The position numbers and the translations under genes were made by a program. A model generated the notes under the pieces. It did not search any database. It worked only from the letters and a program-made list of their open reading frames with translations, and was not told the origin of the DNA. From Serratia nevei (GTDB lineage: Bacteria > Pseudomonadota > Gammaproteobacteria > Enterobacterales > Enterobacteriaceae): a stretch of 64,000 bases of DNA. This document shows, piece after piece, positions 32,929 to 41,525 of the stretch. How positions within the stretch are numbered: position 1 is the stretch's first letter; every line of letters begins with the position of its first letter. The stretch covers positions 2,542,001 to 2,606,000 of the forward strand of contig NZ_CP149940.1 of assembly GCF_037948395.1 (NCBI RefSeq), in the 5' to 3' direction.

Positions 32929-34230
32929 ATGAAGCTATCATCCACCGCGATTGCGCTTTCGGCCGTGCTGGCGCTGGCCGGCTGCGATAACAGCGCCGTC
33001 ATTTCGCCAGAACAACAAATGGGGCCGGATCCGGTGTTGCCGGCGGCGCAAAACTTCCTGATGCCGCCGATGCAGGTGCCAAAGGGCGTCGGCTGGCAGC
33101 AAAACCAGATGCCGAAAGTGGCCGAGGGTTTGAAAATCGATAAGGTGGCGGACGGTTTGCTGCATCCGCGCCAGCTGCTTACCCTGCCCAACGGCGATGT
33201 CCTGGTGGTGGAAGCCAACGGGCCGGGCACGGAGGCGGTGAGCACGCCCAAGCAGCTGATCGCCGGGCTGGTGAAAGGCCAGTCCGGTAAAGGGGGCAAA
33301 GGCGGTAACCGCATCACCCTGCTGCGCCCAACCGCCGACGGCCGCTGGGAAAAGCATGTTTTCCTCGAGGGGCTCGATTCCCCATTCGGCGTCCAGCTGA
33401 TTGGCAACACCCTGTACGTGGCCAACACCGGCAACATCATGCAGTACACCTATCAGCCGGGCGAAACGCGCATCAGCGATGCGGGTAAAGAGCTGGCCGA
33501 CTTGCCGGACACCATCAACCACCACTGGACCAAGGCCCTGCTGGCCAGCCCGGACGGTAAAAAGCTGTATGTCGGCGTCGGTTCCAACAGCAACATCACC
33601 GAAAACGGCCTGGCCGTAGAGTACCGGCGCGCCGCCGTGCTGGAAGTGGACACCGCCTCTGGCGCCAGCCGTGTCTTCGCCAGCGGCCTGCGCAACCCAA
33701 CCGGGCTGCAGTGGGAACCGCACAGCGGCAAGCTGTGGGCCATCGTCAACGAGCGTGACGAGATCGGCGCCGATCTGGTGCCGGACTACCTGACCTCGGT
33801 GCAGGACGGCGGCTTCTACGGCTGGCCTTACAGCTATTTCGGCCAGCACGTCGATCGGCGGGTGCAGCCGGCGCGGCCGGATCGGGTGGCGAAAGCCATC
33901 AAGCCGGACTACGCCCTCAGCTCGCACGTCGCGCCGCTGGGGCTGCTGTTCTATACCGCGAACGCACTGCCGGCCGAGTATCGCGGCGGCGCCTTTGTCA
34001 GTGAGCACGGCAGCTGGGATCGCTCGCCGCTGAACGGCTACCGGGTCAGCTACGTGGCGTTTGAGCAAGGCAAACCGGTCGGCAAACTCAAAGCGGTGGT
34101 CACCGGCTTTGTCTCTGACGACGAGAAGGAACTCTATGGCGCACCGGTAGGATTAACGGTCGACAAGGCCGGCGCTCTGCTGATTGCGGATGACGTGGGC
34201 AACACCGTTTGGCGCGTCAGCGCTAAATAA
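32929..34230 (+). CDS. PQQ-dependent sugar dehydrogenase (sorbosone dehydrogenase-like) lipoprotein
   Basis: A 433-residue exported protein. A lipoprotein signal ends in the lipobox 'LAGC' (Cys18). The remainder is a six-bladed soluble glucose/sorbosone dehydrogenase propeller: 'GLLHPRQLLTLPNGDVLVVEANG', 'GLDSPFGVQLIGNTLYVANTGN', 'ASGLRNPTGLQWEPHSGKLWAIVNERDEIG' and 'LLIADDVGNTVWRVS'. It probably oxidises an aldose in the periplasm with PQQ, which Serratia may have to make or import. It follows the DUF2231-like gene by 10 bp. Confidence 0.87.
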   Translation: MKLSSTAIALSAVLALAGCDNSAVISPEQQMGPDPVLPAAQNFLMPPMQVPKGVGWQQNQMPKVAEGLKIDKVADGLLHPRQLLTLPNGDVLVVEANGPGTEAVSTPKQLIAGLVKGQSGKGGKGGNRITLLRPTADGRWEKHVFLEGLDSPFGVQLIGNTLYVANTGNIMQYTYQPGETRISDAGKELADLPDTINHHWTKALLASPDGKKLYVGVGSNSNITENGLAVEYRRAAVLEVDTASGASRVFASGLRNPTGLQWEPHSGKLWAIVNERDEIGADLVPDYLTSVQDGGFYGWPYSYFGQHVDRRVQPARPDRVAKAIKPDYALSSHVAPLGLLFYTANALPAEYRGGAFVSEHGSWDRSPLNGYRVSYVAFEQGKPVGKLKAVVTGFVSDDEKELYGAPVGLTVDKAGALLIADDVGNTVWRVSAK

Positions 34231-34235
34231 CGTTA

Positions 34236-34263
34236 ACGGGCAGGTCCTGGGGGATCTGCCCGT
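34236..34263. terminator. hairpin between convergent dehydrogenase and methyltransferase genes
   Basis: ACGGGCAG and CTGCCCGT pair around a 12-base loop directly after the dehydrogenase stop. There is no long T-tract. The adjacent matS site overlaps its foot. Confidence 0.5.
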
Positions 34264-34274
34264 GACATTGTCAC
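34262..34274. other. matS: matS site (MatP binding, Ter macrodomain)
   Basis: GTGACATTGTCAC fits GTGAC-RNY-GTCAC exactly. It overlaps the stop codon of the methyltransferase gene, so it is partly within coding sequence. It lies 3.6 kb from dif. Confidence 0.85.
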
Positions 34275-34879
34275 TCAACACCCTGCGCCAACCAGACCGT
34301 TCTTCCCCCGCAGGCGGGATCTTCCACCACATGGTCGACCACGCGGAAGCCGTTCTCCTGCAATAAACGTCTGTACTCCTCCGGCGCCAGGCTGGCGTGA
34401 AACAGCGGCTGGCCTTCGAAGCTGCCGATCGCCACGCCGTCGGCTGGGCCGCTGGTGAACATCAGTGCGGCGTGCGGCCCGGCATGCCGTCTGAACAGCG
34501 GAAACATGCGGCGCTGATCGTTGCGCGCCAGATGAAAGAAGCTGTCCCAGGCCAGCAGGCCGTCGAACTTCGTCGCCAAATCCAGCTGGCGCATATCCAT
34601 TTGTCGCCACTCCTGCTGAGGAAAACGCTGCCGGCAGCGCGCGATCATCGCCTGAGCACCATCGACGCCGGTGACCCGATACCCCTGTTCGATAAAATAG
34701 GCGGCGATCGGCGCGCCATTGCCGCAGCCGAGATCCAGCAGCCGCGCATTGGCCGGGGTGAGCTGCAAAAAGCGATCGAGCCACGGCCGTTCAAACAGCG
34801 TGGTGGGTCTGAGGCGTTCCCAGGCGGCGGCATGTTCGTCATAAAGCGGGATAATGGTGCTCGCCAGTTTTTCCGTCAT
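34271..34879 (-). CDS. class I SAM-dependent methyltransferase
   Basis: A 202-residue protein with motif I 'RLLDLGCGNGAPIAAYFIEQGYRVTGVDGAQAMIARCR' (GxGxG and the acidic residue closing beta-2) and 'FDGLLAWDSFFHLARNDQRRMF' as motifs III/IV. The substrate is unknown. ATG 34879 is chosen with GGGGA nine bases upstream; an in-frame ATG at 34897 adds six residues. It is convergent with the sugar dehydrogenase, the last codon overlapping a matS site. Confidence 0.85.
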   Translation of the reverse strand: MTEKLASTIIPLYDEHAAAWERLRPTTLFERPWLDRFLQLTPANARLLDLGCGNGAPIAAYFIEQGYRVTGVDGAQAMIARCRQRFPQQEWRQMDMRQLDLATKFDGLLAWDSFFHLARNDQRRMFPLFRRHAGPHAALMFTSGPADGVAIGSFEGQPLFHASLAPEEYRRLLQENGFRVVDHVVEDPACGGRTVWLAQGVE

Positions 34880-35021
34880 TAATATTGTCCCCATCACGTT
34901 ATTGGTGCCAAAAAAAATAGCCTTTGGTCAGAATTAAAGCGCTTATTCGATAATATATTCATCAACAGACCGTTGACCAGAAATAAAAGGTTTTAACATT
35001 TCGACATAAACCAGTACAATT

Positions 35022-35029
35022 CCCTACCC
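35022..35029 (-). other. KOPS-like octamer (GGGTAGGG on minus strand) pointing towards dif
   Basis: CCCTACCC on the plus strand, right of dif, so the polar octamer reads leftwards to dif, as FtsK loading requires. Confidence 0.5.
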
Positions 35030-35056
35030 TGTGTTAACCCTTTTTTTAGGTTGATT

Positions 35057-35512
35057 GTGTCGTTAATTCAGCGCTCTGCATCGCGACATCGGGCCACCGC
35101 CTGGTTAGGGATGTTTGCCATTCTGATGTTGTTCATTGCGCCGGTGGTCTCGCGATCCCTGGAGCATGTACGCGCCGGAAGTGCTGGAACGACCGTCATG
35201 GCGGATTGCGGCATGGAGATGCCGATGCATCACGGGATGCACTCGCCGCCGCCTGAGCCTGAAAAAGCCTCACAGCCGCTGATGCAGCACGGCGGCGGCC
35301 ATCACAACATGGCGATGATGATGGACGACAGCGCCTGCGGCTACTGCGTGCTGTTGCTGCACGCGCCGCTGCTGGACGTGAGCCACGCCCCGCTGTTCTG
35401 GTCCCAGTTGCTGGCTTCGCGCCCGCCGCCGATTCACTATCTCGTTCCCCTGTTTGCCCACGTCGTTCACACCGAATTACAGCCGCGCGCGCCCCCCGTC
35501 TCTTTCCTCTGA
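35057..35512 (+). CDS. DUF2946 family membrane/periplasmic protein
   Basis: A 151-residue protein with one N-terminal hydrophobic helix (about 14-32). A Met/His/Cys-rich segment follows: 'MADCGMEMPMHHGMH', 'MQHGGGHHNMAMMMDDSACGYC'. DUF2946 proteins often stand beside copper-receptor genes, and this composition suits Cu binding. GTG at 35057 is preferred over TTG 35051 because AGG lies six bases before it. The OprC-like receptor follows after 222 bp. Confidence 0.8.
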   Translation: MSLIQRSASRHRATAWLGMFAILMLFIAPVVSRSLEHVRAGSAGTTVMADCGMEMPMHHGMHSPPPEPEKASQPLMQHGGGHHNMAMMMDDSACGYCVLLLHAPLLDVSHAPLFWSQLLASRPPPIHYLVPLFAHVVHTELQPRAPPVSFL

Positions 35513-35734
35513 TTTAACAATAAGCCCATTGCCGCTCTCTGTATTGCCGTTGATCGCTTCAACCCGGCGGAATTAATTCGCCCAACGGTTAATCATCGAG
35601 ACGACATTATTAATCCGGTTATTTCCACGTTGATGGAATTAACCCCCGTATTTTCCGATGGTGATTTTCGCCAGGCCGCCCCACGCCTGAATAATCCCAC
35701 GGCCAAGAACGGAAAAGAGTTAGCTTAAGGAAAG

Positions 35735-37804
35735 ATGATGTTTAAACCGACTTATAAAAAGAACGCCGTTACCCGCGCCATCACCACCGCCATGCCGCTG
35801 TTCCTGCTGGCCGGCCACGCGGCGCAGGCGCATCAGCACCCTACCGACGCACAGGTTAATGATGGCGACGTGATCACCGTTACCGCGCCGCTCTACTCCC
35901 CGCTCACCATCGTCACCTCGCCGAAAACCCCGCGCCAGCCGGTGCCGGCCAGCGACGGTTCGGACTACCTGAAAACCATCCCCGGCTTTTCGCAGATCCG
36001 CAACGGCGGCACCAACGGCGATCCGGTGTTCCGCGGCATGTTCGGTTCGCGGTTGAAGATCCTCACCGACGGTTCGGAAATGCTGGGCGCCTGCCCAGCG
36101 CGGATGGATGCGCCGACCTCTTACATCTCGCCGGAAAGCTTCGATCTGTTGACCATCACCAAGGGGCCGCAGACGGTGCTGTGGGGGCCGGGATCGTCGG
36201 CGGGCACGGTGCGTTTCGAGCGTGAACGCCCGCGCTTTGACAAACCGGGCATCAAGGGCAGCGCCAGCGTGCTGACCGGCTCCAACGGCCGCTGGGACGA
36301 GAATATCGACGCCAGCCTCGGTGCCGAACAAGGCTACCTGCGGGTGATGGCCAACAAATCCCGCTCCAACGACTATCAGGACGGAACGAATACGCGCGTG
36401 CCGTCACGCTGGGACAAGTGGAATGGCGATCTGGCGCTCGGCTGGACGCCGGGCAATGACACGCTGCTGGAAGTGACCATGGGCCGCGGCAACGGCGAAG
36501 CGCGCTATGCCGGCCGCAGCATGGACGGTTCGCAGTTCAAGCGCGAAAGCCTGGGCATGCGGGTGGAAAAATCCAACATCGGCGAGGTGCTGGATAAGCT
36601 GGAAGCGCAGGTCTACTACAACTACGCCAACCACGTGATGGACAACGTTACCCTGCGCTCGCCGGGCAGCGGCGGCATGGGTGGCCACGGGGGCCATGGC
36701 GCTATGAGCATGGGCGGCCACGGCGGGCACATGATGTCCTCCGGCATGACGATGCAGCTCGATCGCCGCACCGTCGGCGGCCGCGTGATGGGCACCTGGC
36801 AGTGGCAGGACGTGAAGCTTGAAAGCGGCCTGGACACCCAAACCAACACCCATCGCAGCATGAGCCGCGGCAGCTGGGAAAGAGACGCCCAGTTCAACAG
36901 CTACGGCGCCTTCAGTGAACTGACCTGGTCCACCAGCGAACAGGATAAACTGATCGGCGGCGCGCGTCTTGACCGCACCCTGGTGGAGAATTTCCGCAGC
37001 GGCAGCGACGGGGAGCGTTCGGATACCCTGCCGAGCGGCTTTATGCGTCTTGAGCATACGTTGGCCGACCTGCCGCTGATGCTGTATGCCGGCGTCGGTT
37101 ATACCGAGCGTTTCCCGGATTATTGGGAGCTATTCTCGCCGAAGCTCGGCCCGAACGGCAGCAAGGATCCGTTCTCCAGCGTCAAGAGCGAAAAAACCAC
37201 GCAGCTCGACATCGGCGCGCAGTACAACGGCAAACGCTTCAACGGCTGGGTCTCCGCTTACGTAGGCCGCGTCGATGATTTCATCCTGTTCAAATACGAT
37301 CCGCACAACGCGCGTCTCAGCCAGGCCGATAACGTCAACGCCAACATCATGGGCGGCGAAATGGGCATGGGTTACCAGCTGAGCGAGCACTGGAAAACCG
37401 ACGCCAGCCTGGCCTACTCCTGGGGCAAAAACACCAGCGACGGCCGGCCGCTGCCGCAGATCCCGCCGCTGGAGGCGCGTCTGGGGCTCACCTATGAGTA
37501 CGGCGACTGGAGCGGCACCGGCCTGTGGCGTTTGGTCAGCAGCCAACACCGCGTGGCGATCAACGAAGGCAACGTGGTAGGCAAAGACTTTGCCGAAAGC
37601 GCCGGCTTCGGCGTGCTTTCCGCCAACGCCGCCTACAAGGTGAATAAAAACGTCAAGCTGAGCGCCGGTCTGGATAACATCCTGAACAAGACCTACAGCG
37701 AACACCTCAACCTGGCGGGCAACAGCGCCTTCGGGTATTCGGCCAACAGCGCGGTGAATGAGCCGGGCCGCACCCTGTGGGCCAAGGTTAACGTCACCTT
37801 CTAA
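35735..37804 (+). CDS. TonB-dependent copper receptor (OprC/NosA-like)
   Basis: A 689-residue outer-membrane receptor. It has a signal peptide ending near 'AAQA', a TonB-box-like 'DVITVTA', and a plug domain with 'GSDYLKTIPGFSQIRNGGTNGDPVFRGMFGSRLKILTDGSEMLGACPARMDAPTSYI', the conserved core of TonB-dependent copper receptors. A 22-strand barrel ends in Phe. A surface-loop candidate 'GMGGHGGHGAMSMGGHGGH' followed by Met residues (about 310-335) is a striking Met/His repeat. ATG 35735 and 35738 are both possible after TAAGGA. It is probably co-regulated with DUF2946. Confidence 0.92.
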   Translation: MMFKPTYKKNAVTRAITTAMPLFLLAGHAAQAHQHPTDAQVNDGDVITVTAPLYSPLTIVTSPKTPRQPVPASDGSDYLKTIPGFSQIRNGGTNGDPVFRGMFGSRLKILTDGSEMLGACPARMDAPTSYISPESFDLLTITKGPQTVLWGPGSSAGTVRFERERPRFDKPGIKGSASVLTGSNGRWDENIDASLGAEQGYLRVMANKSRSNDYQDGTNTRVPSRWDKWNGDLALGWTPGNDTLLEVTMGRGNGEARYAGRSMDGSQFKRESLGMRVEKSNIGEVLDKLEAQVYYNYANHVMDNVTLRSPGSGGMGGHGGHGAMSMGGHGGHMMSSGMTMQLDRRTVGGRVMGTWQWQDVKLESGLDTQTNTHRSMSRGSWERDAQFNSYGAFSELTWSTSEQDKLIGGARLDRTLVENFRSGSDGERSDTLPSGFMRLEHTLADLPLMLYAGVGYTERFPDYWELFSPKLGPNGSKDPFSSVKSEKTTQLDIGAQYNGKRFNGWVSAYVGRVDDFILFKYDPHNARLSQADNVNANIMGGEMGMGYQLSEHWKTDASLAYSWGKNTSDGRPLPQIPPLEARLGLTYEYGDWSGTGLWRLVSSQHRVAINEGNVVGKDFAESAGFGVLSANAAYKVNKNVKLSAGLDNILNKTYSEHLNLAGNSAFGYSANSAVNEPGRTLWAKVNVTF

Positions 37805-37811
37805 ACCGTAC

Positions 37812-37839
37812 ACCGGGCGATGGGCAACCGTCGCCCGGT
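37812..37839 (+). terminator. hairpin after the copper receptor gene
   Basis: ACCGGGCGA and TCGCCCGGT pair perfectly around a 10-base loop, 7 bp after the stop. T-rich sequence appears only about 20 bp later. Confidence 0.5.
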
Positions 37840-37945
37840 CAGGCGATATGCGATCCGGTTCTTAGGATATGAGTTTTAAGTTTTTCCCATTCGGTTGAGC
37901 GGCGATTAGTATCACTCTCAATGTAATCAAGGATCCGGAGGGAAT

Positions 37946-38107
37946 ATGCAAAAGCTCACTCGTTTTCTGGCCCTGCTCGGCGAGCTGATGATTGAAAAAG
38001 CCGAAGACGCCGCGCCGCAGGCTGCTCGGCCTGACGATCGCGACGACGCGTTGCCGCCGCGCCTCGAACGTGGGGTTCCGCTGGCCGACCGCTTCCTGTT
38101 CATGTAA
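37946..38107 (+). CDS. small hypothetical protein, 53 residues
   Basis: It begins 'MQKLTRFLALLGELMIEK', continues with a charged 'PDDRDDALPPRLERG' stretch, and ends 'PLADRFLFM'. A strong GGAGG sits four bases upstream of the ATG. The coding frame has enterobacterial codon use and ends 110 bp before the GNAT gene. The amphipathic N-terminus could contact a membrane. I do not recognise a family. Confidence 0.6.
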   Translation: MQKLTRFLALLGELMIEKAEDAAPQAARPDDRDDALPPRLERGVPLADRFLFM

Positions 38108-38217
38108 TTCTTCTCACTGTCTTTTGGTCCGGCACGTTCTGATATTTCATTATCGGACGCCTGCGTCTATCTTCTTTCGATGGTTCCAGCCGATTCATCA
38201 TAGGAGAGAGCAACGCA

Positions 38218-38697
38218 ATGAAGATCAGAACGGTAACCCCGCAAGACGCTGAAGCCCTGACGCAGTTATTGAATGACGTGATCGGCGCCGGCGGCACGAC
38301 GGCGCTAGAAACGCCCCTCACCCCCGCCGAATTCAGCGAATGGTTCATCAGCGGCAGCAATGCGCTGAGCTGCCAGGTCGCGGAGGTGGATGGGCTGTTG
38401 GTGGGCTTCCAGGCGCTGAGCGCAGATGATTCCCTGCCGCCCGATACCGCAGATATTGCCACCTTCTCCCGCCTGTCGCCGAAGGTGCGCGGCGTCGGCA
38501 GTGCGTTGTTCCCTGCCACATTAGCGGCGGCGAAGTCGCACGGTTTCAAGCACATCAACGCCACCATTCGGGCGGATAACGTCGGTGGCCTCGCCTACTA
38601 TCACAAAATGGGCTTTCGCGATTACGACCGTTTGCCGCAGGTGCCGCTCAGCGATGGCACGCCGATCGACAGAGTCAAAAAACGCTTCTCCCTTTAA
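38218..38697 (+). CDS. GNAT family N-acetyltransferase
   Basis: A 159-residue acetyltransferase. 'KIRTVTPQDAEALTQLLNDVI' opens the fold. The acetyl-CoA loop is represented by 'LSPKVRGVGSALFPATLAAAKSHGF' (R/Q-x-x-G-x-G/A), and 'INATIRADNVGGLAYYHKMGFRDYD' is motif B. The substrate is unknown. It is convergent with a LysR gene, 13 bp apart. Confidence 0.88.
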   Translation: MKIRTVTPQDAEALTQLLNDVIGAGGTTALETPLTPAEFSEWFISGSNALSCQVAEVDGLLVGFQALSADDSLPPDTADIATFSRLSPKVRGVGSALFPATLAAAKSHGFKHINATIRADNVGGLAYYHKMGFRDYDRLPQVPLSDGTPIDRVKKRFSL

Positions 38698-38710
38698 CCC
38701 GCCAACCTGC

Positions 38711-39604
38711 TCACACTGAACGCACGATATGTTCGCGCAGCCACCGGTGAGCGGGATCCCGGTGCGATCGTTCGTGCCACAGCATGGTCATTTCAAAGCC
38801 CGGCACCGCCAGCGGCGGCTCGAGCCGTTGTAATAAAGGCTGGTTGCGCACCAGCCGCTCAGGCAGCATCGCCACCAAATCGGACTGCGTCAGCACCGAG
38901 ATAACGAACAGAAAATGTGGCACGGAAAGCACCACCCGCCGCGTCAGCCCCACGTCCGCCAACGCCCTGTCGGTCATACCATAGAACCCGCCGCCGTCCG
39001 GCGAGACCATCACCTGCTCCAATTGGCAAAATTGCGCCGGCGTCAGCCTGGCATGCAGCTTGGGGTGGCCGACCCGGCCCACCAGCACATAGCGTTCGCT
39101 AAACAGCGTGCGCTGCCGCAGGCCGGATGGCGCACCTTCTCGGGTATGAAACGCCAGGTCGATTTCCCCTTGCTCCGCCCGTTTGGCGAGGCGCGCCGGG
39201 GCGATCTCCAACACCGCCAGCCGGGTGCCGGGCGCCGCCGTGCGTAAACCGTTCAGCGCCGGCAGCACGATGGTGGATTCGCCGTAGTCAAAGGCAGCCA
39301 CGCGCCAGGTATCGGTCGCCACGGCGGGATCGAACGGCGTCGCCGGCGTCACCGCCAACTCGAGCGCCGCCAATGCCTGACGTAACGGTTCCCGCAGCTG
39401 TTCCGCTCTGGCGGTCGGACGCATGCCGCGCGGGCCGGGCAACAGCAGCGGATCGTCAAAGATCGCCCGCAGTTTGGCGAGATGTACGCTGACCGCCGGC
39501 TGGGAGAAATTGAGCCGCTGTGCCGCGCGTGTTACGTTGTGCTCCGCCAGCAGCGCGTCGAGCGTCACCAGCAGGTTGAGATCCAGCCGCCTTAAATTAT
39601 TCAT
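38711..39604 (-). CDS. LysR family transcriptional regulator (NodD-like branch)
   Basis: A 297-residue LTTR beginning 'NNLRRLDLNLLVTLDALLAEHNVTRAAQRLNFSQPAVSVHLAKLRAIFDDPLLLPGPRGMRPTARAEQL', typical of the NodD/NahR/LeuO-like branch. It is divergent from an NAD(P)H-dependent oxidoreductase gene 84 bp away, which it most likely activates. Confidence 0.88.
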   Translation of the reverse strand: MNNLRRLDLNLLVTLDALLAEHNVTRAAQRLNFSQPAVSVHLAKLRAIFDDPLLLPGPRGMRPTARAEQLREPLRQALAALELAVTPATPFDPAVATDTWRVAAFDYGESTIVLPALNGLRTAAPGTRLAVLEIAPARLAKRAEQGEIDLAFHTREGAPSGLRQRTLFSERYVLVGRVGHPKLHARLTPAQFCQLEQVMVSPDGGGFYGMTDRALADVGLTRRVVLSVPHFLFVISVLTQSDLVAMLPERLVRNQPLLQRLEPPLAVPGFEMTMLWHERSHRDPAHRWLREHIVRSV

Positions 39605-39688
39605 ATTTATACCTGGGATAACGGTAATTCATTTCTAATATACCGACTAACGCCCTAACCTGCAGCTCTCACACCAAGGAGAGCTGTT

Positions 39689-40465
39689 ATGAATGTGCTG
39701 ATTGTTTACGCCCACCCGGAGCCGCTGTCGCTGACCGGCTCACTGAAAAACTTCGCCGTTGAACGCCTGACGCAGGCCGGCCATCAGGTACAGGTGTCCG
39801 ACCTGTACGCCATGAAGTGGAAAGTGGCGCTCGACGCTGACGACAGTCTGGAAGGCCCGGCAACGGCTCGTTTCGATCCTTCTCTGGATTCGCAGCGCGC
39901 GTTCGCCAACGGCATACAGAGCGCCGATATTGCACGGGAGCAGCAAAAATTGCGCTGGGCGGACACGGTGCTGCTGCAGTTTCCGCTGTGGTGGTTCTCG
40001 ATGCCAGCGATCCTCAAAGGCTGGTTCGAGCGTGTCTATGCTTACGGTTTTGCCTACGGCGTGGGTGAGCATTCCGACACCCATTGGGGTGACCGTTACG
40101 GCGAGGGGACGCTGGCGGGCAAACGGGCGATGCTGATCGTCACCGCCGGCGGCTGGGAGTCTCATTACGCCCCGCGCGGCATCAACGGGCCGATCGACGA
40201 TATCCTGTTCCCGATCCAGCACGGCATGCTGCATTACCCAGGGTTCGAGGTGCTGCCGCCGTTCGTCACCTACCGCGCCGGCAAAACCGATGAGGCACGC
40301 TTTGCCGCCCTGTGCGAGCAGCTCGGGCAGCGGCTGGATAATCTGTGGAACGCCGAGCCAATCCGCTTTCGGCGGCAGAACGCCGGTGACTATCTGATCC
40401 CGCAGCTGACGCTGAAAGCGCATCTCGCGCCGGGGCAAGACGGTTTCGGCGTTCACATCGAGTAG
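39689..40465 (+). CDS. NAD(P)H-dependent oxidoreductase, flavodoxin_2/NQO1-like
   Basis: A 258-residue flavoprotein: 'NVLIVYAHPEPLSLTGSLKNFAVERLTQAGHQVQVSDLY' (flavin phosphate loop), 'WADTVLLQFPLWWFSMPAILKGWFERVYAYGFAYG' and 'AMLIVTAGGWESHY'. The family makes two-electron reductions of quinones and related electrophiles. AGGAGA precedes the ATG. It is divergent from a NodD-like LysR. Confidence 0.88.
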   Translation: MNVLIVYAHPEPLSLTGSLKNFAVERLTQAGHQVQVSDLYAMKWKVALDADDSLEGPATARFDPSLDSQRAFANGIQSADIAREQQKLRWADTVLLQFPLWWFSMPAILKGWFERVYAYGFAYGVGEHSDTHWGDRYGEGTLAGKRAMLIVTAGGWESHYAPRGINGPIDDILFPIQHGMLHYPGFEVLPPFVTYRAGKTDEARFAALCEQLGQRLDNLWNAEPIRFRRQNAGDYLIPQLTLKAHLAPGQDGFGVHIE

Positions 40466-40493
40466 CCGGATGCGCACGCCCGGGCGCATCCGG
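40466..40493. terminator. hairpin between convergent oxidoreductase genes
   Basis: CCGGATGCGC and GCGCATCCGG form a perfect 10-bp stem with an 8-base loop between two convergent stops. Likely a bidirectional block, though T-tracts are short. Confidence 0.6.
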
Positions 40494-40502
40494 GGCGTGC
40501 CC

Positions 40503-41057
40503 TTAATTCAGGGCGGCGAGAAATGCCTGGTAGCCTTGCGCGCTGCGATCCAACTCGTGGGATTGCAGCGGCTCCACAGTCCCGTCCGAAGCGGCCTCCT
40601 TGCCGTAAAAGGCGAAGAACGAGGCATAGTCGGCCCGCACGTAGCCGGCGGTGACTTCAAACGGCCGGAAGATTTCCTCCAGCGAATAACGATAGCGCCC
40701 GTCGCGCGCATAATCCTCTGCACGCACTCCCGCCGTGACCGCCAACGCCAGCTTCTTGTTTTGCATCTTGTAGCCGCTGCGGGAACCGTAGGCCCAGCCG
40801 TAGGTGAGCACGTCGTCCAGCCATTTTTTCAGCAACGGCGGGCTGCTGAACCAGAAAATCGGGAACTGCAGTACGATGTTGTCATGGGCTTCAATCAGCC
40901 GCTGCTCTTGGGCGACGTCGATCTGCCAATCCGGATAGGCCTGATGCAGTTCGTGCACGGTATACCGCTCCGGATAGCGCCGCAGCTCCTCCAACCAGCG
41001 TTTGTTGACCACCGAGTTCGCCATATCGGGATGGGTCACCACCACCAAGGTTTTCAT
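40503..41057 (-). CDS. NAD(P)H-dependent oxidoreductase (KefF/YwrO-like)
   Basis: A 184-residue flavodoxin-fold quinone reductase: 'KTLVVVTHPDMANSVVNKRWLEEL', 'YPDWQIDVAQEQRLIEAHDNIVLQFPIFWFSSPPLLKKWLDDVLTYGWAYG' and 'LALAVTAGVRAEDY'. It is divergent from an HxlR regulator, a common pair in which HxlR (YodB/QorR type) represses the reductase until an electrophile modifies it. Confidence 0.88.
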   Translation of the reverse strand: MKTLVVVTHPDMANSVVNKRWLEELRRYPERYTVHELHQAYPDWQIDVAQEQRLIEAHDNIVLQFPIFWFSSPPLLKKWLDDVLTYGWAYGSRSGYKMQNKKLALAVTAGVRAEDYARDGRYRYSLEEIFRPFEVTAGYVRADYASFFAFYGKEAASDGTVEPLQSHELDRSAQGYQAFLAALN

Positions 41058-41161
41058 ATCGATTTCTCCAGTCAGGTGTCTATCGGCGCATCATAGGTTA
41101 TGCTGGAACAATGTAAAATACGCACACTCGCGACACATACTTACCCTGGAGAAAGTACCTA

Positions 41162-41521
41162 ATGACCGCTGAATCCCACTGCAGCCCAACGGGCATCAGC
41201 CTCGAAGACACCGGCTATGGCTATACGCTGTCGGTGATCAACGGCAAATATAAAATGATTATTCTCTACTGGCTGGCGTTGTATAAGCCGGTATTGCGGT
41301 TCAACGAGCTGCAGCGCTGCGTCGGCACCATTTCGTACAAAACGCTGAGTTCGACGCTCAAAGAGCTGGAAAAAGATCGCCTGGTGGTGAGAAAGGAGTA
41401 TCCGCAGATCCCGCCCAAGGTGGAGTACAGTCTGTCCGAGCGCGGGCGTTCGCTGATCCCGGTGATCGACATGATGTGCAACTGGGGGGAGCAGCACCGG
41501 CCGGAACAGCCGGTGCCGTGA
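41162..41521 (+). CDS. HxlR family transcriptional regulator
   Basis: A 119-residue winged-helix regulator: 'TLSVINGKYKMIILYWLALYKPVLRFNELQRCVGTISYKTLSSTLKELEKDRLVVRKEYPQIPPKVEYSLSERGRSLIPVIDMMCNWG'. Cys residues near the N-terminus (C7), in the helix (about C53) and in 'MMCNWG' could sense electrophiles. It is divergent from the flavodoxin-fold reductase, and converges within 4 bp on entS. Confidence 0.88.
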   Translation: MTAESHCSPTGISLEDTGYGYTLSVINGKYKMIILYWLALYKPVLRFNELQRCVGTISYKTLSSTLKELEKDRLVVRKEYPQIPPKVEYSLSERGRSLIPVIDMMCNWGEQHRPEQPVP

Positions 41522-41525
41522 GGGG

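Noticed and set aside
35520..35728. Stop-free ~70-codon frame between DUF2946 and the copper receptor
   Set aside because: It has no usable start or ribosome site and no recognisable family; probably leader DNA.
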